Shown here piece after piece: positions 1 to 64,000 of a stretch of 64,000 nt of DNA. The translations under genes and the position numbers were made by a program. The stretch spans positions 1,031,001 through 1,095,000 of the forward strand of contig JACYXH010000319.1 in the NCBI GenBank assembly GCA_026745465.1. The letters are read 5' to 3'. The notes under the pieces were generated by a model. That model was not told the origin of the DNA. It saw only the letters and a program-made list of their open reading frames with translations, and did no database searches. The stretch is from Lota lota. Its lineage: Eukaryota; Chordata; Actinopteri; Gadiformes; Lotidae. How positions within the stretch are numbered: position 1 is the stretch's first letter; each line of letters begins with the position of its first letter.

Positions 1-787
1 GTTGGAGGCAGTTAGTGGCAAGTGCAATGGATGACTTGGCTTCATTGAACATTTCAATGACAGCAATTACGATTACCGGTATTAGCAATTTAATTACAAC
101 ACATGCTGTTGAACTGTAAGAAGTATTAGCATACACATTGGCTGGATAATGAACAGAAGAGACAGCATATTGCACTGATATTCTTTCATATTAATAACTA
201 TAACATGCTTACAAACGTGCTTTAAAAGTGCAGTAACGCCACTGTGAAACTACCACAATGAAAACTAATGGTGGTTTTAGGGTTAGGGTTAGTGCTGGAG
301 GCAAGGCAGAGAGAGAGCAAGCAGGAGCCACGGTTAAACTCATGTCAGCAACAATTATACAGTTGTCACGTCTTCCATGGAAATATTTAAACTGCAGTCA
401 GAGGTAAATGGTATTGCTTTGCATCCATAATATGATTATGAATTGGAATTGAGGCTTATGCTTGTGGGTTAAAACCCTCAAATATCAGAGATTCATTCAG
501 TTTTACCAATTGAATGCATTTCATCTTTAAGGTTGAAGGTGAAAGATGTAATATGTTTTTGCCGCATCACAGATCACAGCACTCTTTGCTATTTGTTAGT
601 TCATGGCCCTTGAAAAGTGCTACGTCAAACCAAACCAAACAAATATTATTTCTAATTCAGCCAGAAAGAATAATGTAATGTTGGGGGTATTTAAGTAGCC
701 CCTTCTCAGGCTCCTAACCCTTTAAACTGAACAAACCAAAGATAAACAATCAAGCAAACCAATGAGAGATAAAATATGTCTCCGTAC
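1..787. other. Intron downstream of ccdc50-like exon 5
   Basis: No coding exon is recognisable. It contains a short telomere-like (TTAGGG)~3 run at 276-293 and otherwise unremarkable AT-rich sequence. Confidence 0.4.
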
Positions 788-18087
<17,300 letters not shown>

Positions 18088-18950
18088 GGATGTCCCCAGG
18101 AGTGTAGTCAGTCCTTCATGCCACAGAACACAGGCCAAACCGGAAAAGCTTTAGGACAGCAGGGAACACTTAGAAGAGATTGCAACGCAACTGCAAACTA
18201 GACAGCAGGAAACGTTGGTGTTACATTCCTTTATGTAATGATGCATTACTCGTTGGCACGTTGTTACAGCAAATATGATACATTCGTTTCCATAACAGAC
18301 GTTATACACATACAAATTACATTTCAGACGGTTTCGTTAGGTTTTCTGCATACGACTGTGTTCTACAACCCACAGCAATAAAGGGCATAACTTGTGATTA
18401 AAGCTGAATGAGAACACAAGGCTATTACAGCGTTACTATAATGTAGCTATAAACACTAGTATTACACAAATGTATTATGTTATATCTATATATGTGAACA
18501 ACAAGGCGCGCGCACTAAAAGAGGACCGCCGCTCGGTTATTCCATATCCTACCTGCACAGAGATCCTCAACAAGGAAACATAACAAAGCACAGAGTTGGA
18601 AAGTTGTTTGGTTGAGCTTTTCCACTTCCGCTCTCTCTGTAAAAGTCGCCAAAAAAGTAAACAAATACGTAACATACTAAAGATGTGTCATTGTTTTCGA
18701 TAGTACTTTGGACACCTTCTTCGCTACTTCATCAATGAAACAATACTCTCTCGATCGTCGTTGACTGATGGAATCCGAGGACGGACAAACTTAGCCCGTA
18801 CTCTTTCCTTCGGAACCGTCGCTTTATAACCAGGGTAGGAGTGGTCCAATGGGCTCTGTCTAGGGATAAATTGCACCCAATCAAATTCGTTGTTCTCAAA
18901 TGTAGACGTCATCTACATCGATTACAGACCGCATTATTTATAGCTTTAAA
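18088..18950 (-). promoter_or_regulatory. Probable 5' UTR and promoter region of the ccdc50-like gene
   Basis: The sequence directly upstream of the ATG holds GC-rich patches (GCGCGCGC near 18,507) and a CCAAT pentamer near 18,847 on the plus strand. On the minus strand CTGTGCAG followed by GTAGGA at about 18,553 looks like the end of a non-coding first exon. There is no TATA box in a convincing place. The transcription start is inferred, not seen. Confidence 0.35.
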
Positions 18951-20642
<1,692 letters not shown>

Positions 20643-20649
20643 TATATAA
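20643..20649 (+). promoter_or_regulatory. TATA box of uts2
   Basis: TATATAA lies 175 bases before the start codon, which predicts a transcription start near 20,670-20,678 and a 5' UTR of about 145 nt in the same exon as the start codon. An E-box CACATG lies just upstream. A minimal ATG-TAG upstream frame at 20,674-20,679 sits at the predicted start site and may or may not be in the mRNA. Confidence 0.6.
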
Positions 20650-20817
20650 TGAGGGAGGGAGAGTCCACAAGACATGTAGAAGAAGACAAGTGTTGACCCC
20701 CTGGCAGAAACCCCAAGCGTGTCTTGAAGAGGAGCTCTACAGCCACAGAGACACCAGCGCTACAAGACAACGGAAGCAGCCATAGCAACATCAGCAGCAA
20801 CAGCTCCCTGCAGAGTA

Positions 20818-20923
20818 ATGATGTGCAGCCAGATCCTTCCGTTTGCCCTCCTGCTGGTGGCCTCCGGGCCCCTGTGGGCCCACCCGATCACAGACTCGGC
20901 CGAGATGCCCTACTCGGGCCCCG
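20818..20923 (+). CDS. uts2: uts2 exon 1 (signal peptide)
   Basis: 106 coding nt, ATG ATG start, encoding the signal peptide and [14 protein letters not shown], ending with one base of the next codon before GTAAGT. Confidence 0.95.
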
Positions 20924-22414
20924 GTAAGTGGAAAGTAATTAGTGTGTGACAGAACGCCGGTGATACATTTGGGAGGATGTAGTAAATCTCTTGTTTAGTA
21001 CTTTGGTTAATTAAAGTGGGGCTGTTAAATTATATGTACGATTTAACGGGGAACGTGTTATTACTTGACGTCTGGAGGAAAGAGCTTCAAGTTATTAACT
21101 GTAAAAAAAACAAACTGTTTAGCGTTTTCATCATCGTTGTATAATCTATGCAATAAATAATAGTTAGAGTAGAGCTAGAGTTATAGTATAGTATATACTA
21201 TAGTATACAATAGGCTCTCAGTTAGAGTTTTAGTAAACATTAAGTTAATTAACTTATAGAAGGATAGAGGCGTAAACTATATGCCACTGTTAAAATATGC
21301 CTACTACGTTCTGTAGTATTTCACTTCTCCATGGCTAAACTTTTATCTTTGTGGAAGTTGAGATGTCACTCACATCCAGTGGCAGGCACAGTGGCCTGCC
21401 ACTATCCTGTACTCAGATCGTTCCATCACCATATAAATACCATATTTCTACATACTAATGACCATCCCAGACCTACAACCTTGCTGTACTCCATAGCTAC
21501 TTCTATGTATTGCTTTATCTATTTGAGCATTGGGGTGTGATGCATTCCTTGCCTTGTGTTTGTGTGTGTGTGTTCGCGTGTGTGTGTGTGTGTGTGTGTG
21601 TGTTTGTGTGTTCGTGTGTGTGTGCGTGCGTGTGTGTGTGGTTGTGGTCAGTATCAGTGGAAGATCAGGGAGTCGGTAGTCTGGACGAGCTTTCTCTTTC
21701 CGAACAAACCTTCCCCCTGCAGGACTCCACGGGTCTCAGATACGCCTCCCTGCTGGCCTCAGAGCTCAACAGAGATGGTGTGGAAAGACAACACACACAC
21801 ACACAGGACATGCACACCATCACACACACAAAGAAAACAAAGAAACACAGATAAGCATTCATTCATACACAACATAGTATGAGCCACACACATACAAAAA
21901 CAAAGACATGCACACACGCACAAAGATGGGGCAAATGTGTGTACGCACGAGCATATTCAACACTCACACACACGTTATCACAGACAACATCACATACATA
22001 TAAACCATTGCAGTGATCCCCATGCTCCAACTGTGTATAATATCCTGTTCATTTCCACTGCATGTTTATTACACAGCAAACAAACACAGGACCCAAGTAC
22101 ACCCGGACATTTTCTTCTGTTTGTGTCGTCTGTGTCTTGCTAGGTATCAGAGGAACCGGTCTGCTGCCAAGAGGAATGAAACGAGAGGTGGGTGGGCTCT
22201 CGGTTGTCTCCTGTAGTGACAAAACAACACAAAACGACATGATACCCAGACACAATCAACATGTGCGATTCTCACTTACAAACTGTCTTGTTTCACACAG
22301 GTCATGTTGGAGAAACAAAGTCTCCTGAATCCATTCAGTCACTTACTGGGCATCAAGAAACAGTTCCGGAAGAGAGGAGGGAACACAGAATGCTTCTGGA
22401 AGTACTGCGTCTAG
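20818..22414 (+). CDS. uts2: Urotensin II preprohormone, complete, four exons
   Basis: The four exons splice in phase (GT-AG throughout) to a 129-residue precursor. Residues 1-21 form a signal peptide: a hydrophobic core [12 protein letters not shown] ending in Ala before HPITD. The middle is an acidic propeptide starting [19 protein letters not shown]. The C-terminus has the dibasic processing site FRKR and the mature 12-mer [12 protein letters not shown], whose CFWKYC ring closed by a disulphide is invariant in urotensin II. From family knowledge the peptide acts on the UTS2R G-protein-coupled receptor; in fish it comes from the caudal neurosecretory system and spinal neurons and affects osmoregulation, smooth muscle and body-axis shape. 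The 12-residue peptide with an acidic residue before Cys marks it as UII and not URP (ACFWKYCV). Two adjacent ATGs open the frame; the first is used here, and the second would remove one residue only. Confidence 0.97.
20924..21651. other. uts2 intron 1
   Basis: GTAAGT to TCAG. AT-rich, with a (TG)n-rich 90-base stretch directly before exon 2 in place of a normal polypyrimidine tract. Confidence 0.85.
21652..21777 (+). CDS. uts2: uts2 exon 2 (propeptide)
   Basis: 126 nt following a (TG)n-rich polypyrimidine-poor acceptor ending TCAG. It encodes the acidic propeptide [15 protein letters not shown] to [10 protein letters not shown]. The donor GTGTGG is weak. Confidence 0.9.
21778..22143. other. 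uts2 intron 2
   Basis: 366 bases rich in CA dinucleotides; nothing else seen. Confidence 0.8.
22144..22187 (+). CDS. uts2: uts2 exon 3
   Basis: A 44-nt small exon encoding (G)[14 protein letters not shown] between CTTGCTAG and GTGGGT. It is supported by exact phase agreement on both sides and by the family motif LLPRG.KRE. Confidence 0.9.
22301..22414 (+). CDS. uts2: uts2 exon 4 (mature peptide)
   Basis: 114 nt after a CACACAG acceptor, encoding [25 protein letters not shown], then the mature [12 protein letters not shown] and TAG. Confidence 0.97.
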
Positions 22415-22800
<386 letters not shown>

Positions 22801-23030
22801 AGAAGTCATGCATGGGTAACAGTTGTTCTTTACTTGAGTAAAAGAGACCTTTGTATCGCAGTAAAAGACAGACTATCAAAGATCAACCAATGACATCATC
22901 AAGGTCAAGTCATCTTGTTCAATGGGACTTCTGTGGAAAAAACTGTTTATTCTCATAGCATTATAAAAAAGGTTAAACGCTCAAGTGTGGTTTAAACTCT
23001 AGCTTAAGTCCTTGGGTCTGCATCTTTGAT

Positions 23031-23109
<79 letters not shown>

Positions 23110-23259
23110 ACCCACACAACTCTGCTCCATCTCAGGATACAGCTGTGTTCTCCACCATTACCATGTTGATCAACACTGACAACTTGTGTGACGAGGTCAG
23201 TCCAGATTTTAAACCCTTATGGTATTTCTGATGTAATGTGAGTAAACTACTTTTGAGTT

Positions 23260-23305
<46 letters not shown>

Positions 23306-23589
23306 GATTCCATTAGTTTGATGCTGATCTACACATGAAGTGTCCGTGTCATGCTCAGACTGGGTCAATGTTTTCTTTAGTGATGAACAAAATGCATAGC
23401 TGACCATTCCAACAGAGGAGTAGCTTTATCAAAGGCTGACCTTGGATCTTGGTGGTGATAAACCTTGTGGTTCTGGATCATCAATCAAACTGGAGTATCA
23501 TTTTCTCTGTCGCACACGAGATTACTAAACCTTTTGTTTTTGTAAACCAAAGAAGAAACAAAAGGACGCTTGAAACTCGGTTCAAGAAT
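22801..23589. other. Spacer between convergent uts2 and camta1 3' ends
   Basis: Holds a (CA)n at 23,034-23,108 and a (TG)n at 23,261-23,304, about 150 bases apart. These are complementary and could fold back. No gene is seen. Confidence 0.5.
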
Positions 23590-26500
23590 TTTCTTAATTT
23601 TTTTCTTGTTTTATTATTTTACAGCAGAAAGAATATAAAGCATTCAGAAAACATATTTCATATTTTAAGGGCATTTCAAAACGTTTTGCATGGCTTCAGC
23701 AGCTGAAATCTCTTTTTTTTTACATATCCATCGAGTCAGTGACGCTTGTACATGCACAATTACAAAAATAAAACTTACAAACGAGAAAGGGTAAGAAAGA
23801 AAACAAAAGCAAAACATCAGAGGAACGAAGGAGGAGGAGGAGGAGGAGGAGGAAGGGGTGAAACTATTGGGGTAGAAAGAAATAGGATCGCAAAGCTGGG
23901 AAAGACGGAGAGTAAGACAGTTATAGAGGAGAGGAAAAAAGATCTAACACTAGTTTACATGCAAAGTGTCGAGGACCCAAAGTAGGGTTGTATTTTTTTC
24001 TTCTTCATTTTGGAATTGATGAAAACGTGCAGTTCGGTAAAGGGCGCCATATAATTGCTGTCCATAAACTATTGAATACTTGTCTTGCAATACTGGCATT
24101 TGCATAAGAGTAAGTCGACTACATGTGTCCAATCGTTTTAAACTTCACTAGGTCTATAGGTCTCAACAAAATAATTGTTATTGCTCTGTGTCCACAAGTG
24201 GAATATGTTGTGAGATAGTTTCTGTTGGTTTGCCCTGATGTGCCTACCGTTGTCTGGTTTTGGGTGCTCGGACGAAAGAAGAAGAGGAGGAAAGGCGGGA
24301 TTCGCAGAACGTCGTGAAATCAACAATAGATGAATGAAGAGCGCCTATCAGCTTACCTGTCATCCCATCTCATAAAATGGCAGTAAAAACAAGATTTGCA
24401 GGTGAGCTTTCCATTGTAACTTGACTACCCCTCGCCGTTTTGTCGGCATAAATCTACTCCAAGACAACAACTGAAAAACGACAATGATAAAATGGTTATA
24501 GAGGATTCTATGAAAAACATCTGTCAGAATACTTCTACTATTATTCTCTTTGTCTATACTGGTGTTCATCGTCCACCTCTGTTGAATATAATTTCAATAT
24601 AACCCCTATCCCCATCACCTTTGACCATTATCGCCTTAGACCAGAAAGCACAGTTTTTGGCCTACGTCAAACTTCACCACCTTCTGCCGTGAACCACGCA
24701 ACCTGTAGTGTTTCCTCCTCTCCGTTTCCGCACCCTGAGTTACAAAAAACAACAAACAACTTAAATAAAAAAAAAACAGGTAGTGAGGTAAACCAGTCCC
24801 TCGCGGTCAACTCTCTGACTAGACGTGTGTGTTTACGTATGTCTACATGTGTGTTGTGCGGTGTCTAGTGCGTGTGTGTTTGTGACTATTAAAGTTCAGT
24901 ACCATACCCCTATACAGTCTCACAATGGTCTCATACAGTGTCCGTGCTATTTTGTCGTTTGGGAACACACGTATCAAATCCAAATGTTTATATTTATATT
25001 TTCTGTATAAAATCAACAACAGAAAAAGTCTAAAAAGTTGAAGCTTGCTCTAAAAACCAAAACCAAAATAGCATTCATGTCCTCCGCCATGCCTTGCCAT
25101 GGAAACATTGGTCAAAAACGTCAAATTACTCGTTATCTTTAATTCGTGGGATTTCACCTTTGCCCTTAGAGTCATCTGACTTCTGCCCTCGACTCAGTTC
25201 TGTGACACGTCAAACCAACGCTAATCCTTTTACAGAACAATAAGTCTTTTAACATGTCTATCCGACTACCGATTCTAGGAAAATAAGCATGCTTTAGGTG
25301 CAGTTCTGTCACCTGTAGTTTAACTATTTAACCCATGCAAGCGCAATAAAACACTCTCCTCCCGCCCCAGCACTGCGTCAGCTATGCATTCCAACCACAA
25401 CTAGAGGATTTAGAGGCGTTTCTAAAGTCTTGTGGTTTTAACAAGCAGTTTCAGTAGAAAAGAGAGAAAATGGAAGAAACAGAAAGGAAAAGAAATAAAC
25501 ACAAGCTTAGCTTTTTGACACGTTATAAATGGATTAGTGAAAATGTTGTATGTGCTAGTGTTAACGTGATGGTGATCGTGGGTGGGTGGGTTCCCGTACT
25601 CGAGACAGTAAAGTCCTCACGTGACCTTTATCTGTTTTTTTTTCTGAATGTTTTTGTTCTCCCCAAATTGTTGAAGTTCAGGTACATTGCATGCACTTTG
25701 GATTTGTGCGGGATATGAGTAGGCACTTTCTACATAAACACTCGGGAGATAACGTTTACAAGTAAAGGTTGATGACAAAAATAAAGCTGTAAAGTCAGTC
25801 AATAAAAATCAATCCGATTTGGAGGAAAAAACACAGTCAACAGAAATAAATAAAGCAAGTCATTTTTCAATGGCACGTCAGACGCAAAAAAATCATCCCT
25901 TTTTCAGACAGAGAAAACACTTATTTTCTTCCTCTGGCATAAATACATGAGAGACATTTGCAGCAACCCACAGCCCCTCCGTTTACATGTGTGTTTGTTT
26001 TCAAGCACATGCATGCAAGACATGATAATACTGTTTCAGGTGGCTTATAGCGAACTGCTTTTGTACTGTGGCATCCAGATTTGTCAAAACATATCCAAGT
26101 TGAAGATGGATAGCTAAGATGTCCCTCTATCATGCTAACTTTAGCCCTGCAGCGTCTCTGCACCGAGTGGGGCTACCCTCCGGACAGATCCAGTTTAGCA
26201 CCATTCATTTCAGTTGTGAGAACATCTATTCAGCTGTTTGGCAAAGGAGTACAATACATTGCTACAAGGTTTTTTTTCCCTTTTCTGACAAATGAGTAGC
26301 AATCTTATCCATGACATTTAGTAAAATAATTGCAATTCATGGTAACCTTGTTCAAGATAAATATACCCAGACTCAGAGACTTAATTACTTTAGAGTCTGT
26401 AAAGTCCAATATCTGCTGCAATAAACTGCTCAATACATGATGGCCCGAATATTCCCAAATGTCAGATTGTAATACTTAAGGAAACTGTAAAGACTCATTA

Positions 26501-28875
26501 GGTAGAAGGCTGCCATCTACATACCATTTTGTGAGACGATATAACCGGTTTCAGTGACACATTTCAATCGACTTGCAAAAACAGAATCAAATAGAATTTC
26601 AAAGATGTTCGTTCTTCGCTGTGCAAATCAAAGTGTATTCAGTGATGGCAAAACGTTTGGGATCAAGATGATGTCAATGGAGAAGACATGGGAGACTCAA
26701 CGTTTTTCTTTGTATGTTGTTAAACTGAGACTCCATCTGCATTATTTGTACCATTTAGATATTGTTCGTCAGCCAGCTGTGAGCTTTAGGTCATTCACGT
26801 TGGTGTGTATCTAATTTATGATTATCGGTTCTGCAAAATAAAAATAAAATATATATCAACTTAATTCTCTTAGCAATATAGCATTCACGTTACTTGGCAC
26901 CAATGGCAGAAGATTCTTGGTAGCCGAAAACGAACCAAAATAAATTAAATTAAATGTAAACATAACCATACTTGCTTTAAGATAATTTTGCAGGTATCTC
27001 CTAACTCTAAATACACTATGGTTGTTTGTTTGTACTTTTTCATATTGCATTAGGTCATGCTTTAGCAAAATGTTCTTCTTAAGAACAATCAAAATAAAAT
27101 AAAATACTCTTATAGTGAAATCGTTTTAATCATTTTACAGAGCATAGCCACTACTGCGTTTCTTGTTTTTCTTCTTTTGATCTGTTCATATTTTTCATGC
27201 ATGTAGCTCATTTTTATCCCAGGTATTTACACTATATACAAAGAATACAACCATACTTTTAGGCATCCAAACAAAACTATACAAATATTTTGTTTTTGTC
27301 GATTACCTATTTTTGACCCCTTTTTAATGAATAAAATAATATATTTCTAAAATACAACCCCCTTTTGGGTAAACGTTTTCTTTTCTTTTTTTTACCCTAC
27401 GTACTTTCAACCTTCTTTATGTACAGAAACCGCTCAATTGTCAAAAATATGGATTTGTCACACCCCAATTTTGGGAGTAGCTTAGGGACACCTCAAAGAA
27501 TCTCTAAGACGTCAAGGCAATGTATGTGATCGTCCCCTCAGGAGCCCTACTGAGCCCTGAAGTTCATTTAAAAGAACAAGTAACAACCCTTATGACAAAT
27601 ACCGTTTACAACACAACAGAGGCAACGTATATTATTTTCATATATCTTCCTTTTTGGGTTCTCGTAAAAACAATACAAAAAAAATGACGAGGAAAAACTT
27701 AACGGAAAAGAGGATGAAAAGGGAGAAGGAAAGAAGGAGAACATATTGGGAGAATGTAGAACAATGGTGGGACCCGTAGAGGAAGAGGAGGAGGGGGTGG
27801 AGGCGGTGGGCGCCGGACCACCGCAGAACTGGTACTCTTTAAAACAGAACGACCGAATCACAAGCACACAGGCAACAATGCTTTGCAGAGAGTCATGCAG
27901 TTTCCCTCAAACGGGGTTCGAACAACATAGAATCTCCGACGATCACACGCAGAGTGTACTTTGGACGTGACGGGAGATCTACTTCAAGTAATAAAGCAAT
28001 AATGTAAACAATGATGTAATGACATTTCCTAAGAAAAGGAAAAATAACCACAATGCCCTCCCCTACTTTGTTTCTGTATGGGAAAGCCCCTCCTACATTC
28101 ATATGAGGCTCCACCCACTTGGACAGATGGGCGGGGCGGAGCGCAGTGGGACGTGATGAATTGTTGAAGTGTTGAACTGAAAGCACACGTCTATGGCGGT
28201 GGATGAGAGTTGACTTGTGCAAATGGGTCAATTGGTTACCAGTGTGTTTGGTTAAGAAAATAAACAAAAAAAACTCCAACACCCAGAAATTAAAAGATCC
28301 ATCACTTCGAAATAGTTGTAAAATACGAGAGCAGAGCGAATACTGTTTTTTTTCTTTGTTTCCTTAATTGTTCTCCATGTCCCTTGTCCTCTGACACATT
28401 CAGTCTCTCTTCCAATCGTCTGCAGAGTGACGAACCTCTGCAGACGATGGCCCGTGTTCATCATCTCGTCACGACATCCGAAAAAATCAATTAAAACGCA
28501 CACGCTCTTCCTTTACGTCGGAAAAGAGAACGTAATCCATGAAAAAGTGCAACAGAAATGCCATGAAGCAAATGTTCTTCAACCCCCTCCGGCCCCGCCC
28601 CCCAGTCTTGAGTTTGTAGTCCCGTTAAAGTTGCCGCTATCCAACAACTGAAATCAAGTCAGTGGGAACGAAAGGAAATGTGTGAAAAGAAAATTGCTTA
28701 ACATTTACGAGGACTAGAATCCAATTATACTGCAGTCGTCGTCGCAGCAGTTTGCATTGACACTTTTGTTGTTGTTTTCAATTCCCTTTGTAAAATGTCT
28801 CGGGTACAAACGGAAAAACCAAAAGAAGAAGAAGAGGAACAGAAAAGAAGAGCGAAAGGAGTCAGGAGATGGATG
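23590..28875 (-). other. Probable long 3' UTR of camta1
   Basis: About 5.3 kb of AT-rich sequence after the stop codon has almost no transposon or dinucleotide repeats, unlike the introns, apart from a short (GGA)n at 23,829-23,856. The last clear AATAAA on the minus strand is at 23,610-23,615, about 800 bases from the uts2 polyadenylation signal. Earlier ATTAAA sites near 27,125 and 27,325 could give shorter forms. The extent is inferred. Confidence 0.5.
23610..23615 (-). promoter_or_regulatory. Candidate distal polyadenylation signal of camta1
   Basis: AATAAA in a U-rich context on the minus strand (TTTATT on plus). It faces the uts2 ATTAAA signal, consistent with convergent genes. Confidence 0.4.
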
Positions 28876-63643
<34,768 letters not shown>

Positions 63644-63662
63644 CTGTTGACAGAGAGTGGAG

Positions 63663-64000
63663 TTAGAGAGAGAGAGAGATAGGGGGTGATAGAAAGGGTG
63701 AGGCCATTGAGACAGAGATAGAGAGGTGAGAGATAGAGAGAAAAAGAGAGAGGAGAGAGAGATAGGGGGTGATAGAAAGGGTGAGGTCATTGAGACAGAG
63801 ATAGAGAGGTGAGAGATAGAGAGAAAAAGAGAGAGGAGAGAGAGAGAGATAGGGGGTGATAGAAAGGGTGAGGTCATTGAGACAGAGATAGAGAGGTGAG
63901 AGATAGAGAGAAAAAGAGAAGAGAGAATGAAAGGGAGAGAGAGAGAGAGGGAGGGGAGAGAGAAAGAGGGACATAGGGAGGGGAGAGACAGGGAGAGAGG
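63663..64000. repeat. GA-rich minisatellite, ~83-87-bp unit, at least three copies
   Basis: Each unit contains GATAGGGGGTGATAGAAAGG, GTGAGGTCATTGAGACAGAG and AGAGAGAAAAAGAGAG. Copies start near 63,680, 63,763 and 63,850, then decay to plain GA. It lies directly upstream of a camta1 CG-1 exon acceptor. Confidence 0.93.

Noticed and set aside
276-293. Interstitial telomere repeat
   Set aside because: Only about three TTAGGG units; too short to indicate a chromosome-fusion scar.
23000-23590. vamp3 or per3 exons between uts2 and camta1
   Set aside because: Only simple repeats and non-coding sequence are seen. No SNARE or PAS motif occurs anywhere in the window.

Overview
The window is vertebrate nuclear DNA, almost certainly from a teleost fish. 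The genes are split into many GT-AG exons, the encoded proteins are vertebrate families (CAMTA1, urotensin II, CCDC50), and the introns are full of long (CA)n, (GA)n and poly-G/C tracts and small non-autonomous DNA transposons. The very high density of dinucleotide repeats recalls gadiform-like genomes, but that is only a guess.

Three genes are present. (1) Minus strand, 18,087 down to 788 and beyond the left edge: the first five coding exons of a ccdc50-like gene (ubiquitin-binding coiled-coil adaptor). Its introns hold a ~4.7-kb G-rich minisatellite, a 60-69-bp minisatellite and three DNA-transposon relics, one nested in another. (2) Plus strand, 20,818-22,414: a complete four-exon urotensin II precursor gene (uts2) with a TATA box upstream, ending in a KR-released cyclic peptide, [12 protein letters not shown]. 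(3) Minus strand, 63,643 down to 28,876: camta1 from the second half of its CG-1 DNA-binding domain to the stop codon, followed by a long 3' UTR. Its CG-1, transactivation, TIG, ankyrin and IQ regions are all readable exon by exon.

ccdc50 and uts2 are head to head, uts2 and camta1 tail to tail. In human, as I recall it, CAMTA1 and UTS2 lie on 1p36 separated by VAMP3 and PER3, while CCDC50 is beside the paralogue UTS2B on 3q28. This locus therefore joins features of both paralogous blocks and lacks vamp3 and per3. The most notable sequence-level features are a last camta1 exon read in two frames depending on a 31-nt microexon, a 38-bp minisatellite that has copied a camta1 splice donor six times, an apparent one-base homopolymer frameshift in one camta1 exon, and a hAT element inserted into the hairpin of another transposon. 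I found no new protein system; most other long open frames are stop-free simple repeats or antisense shadows.
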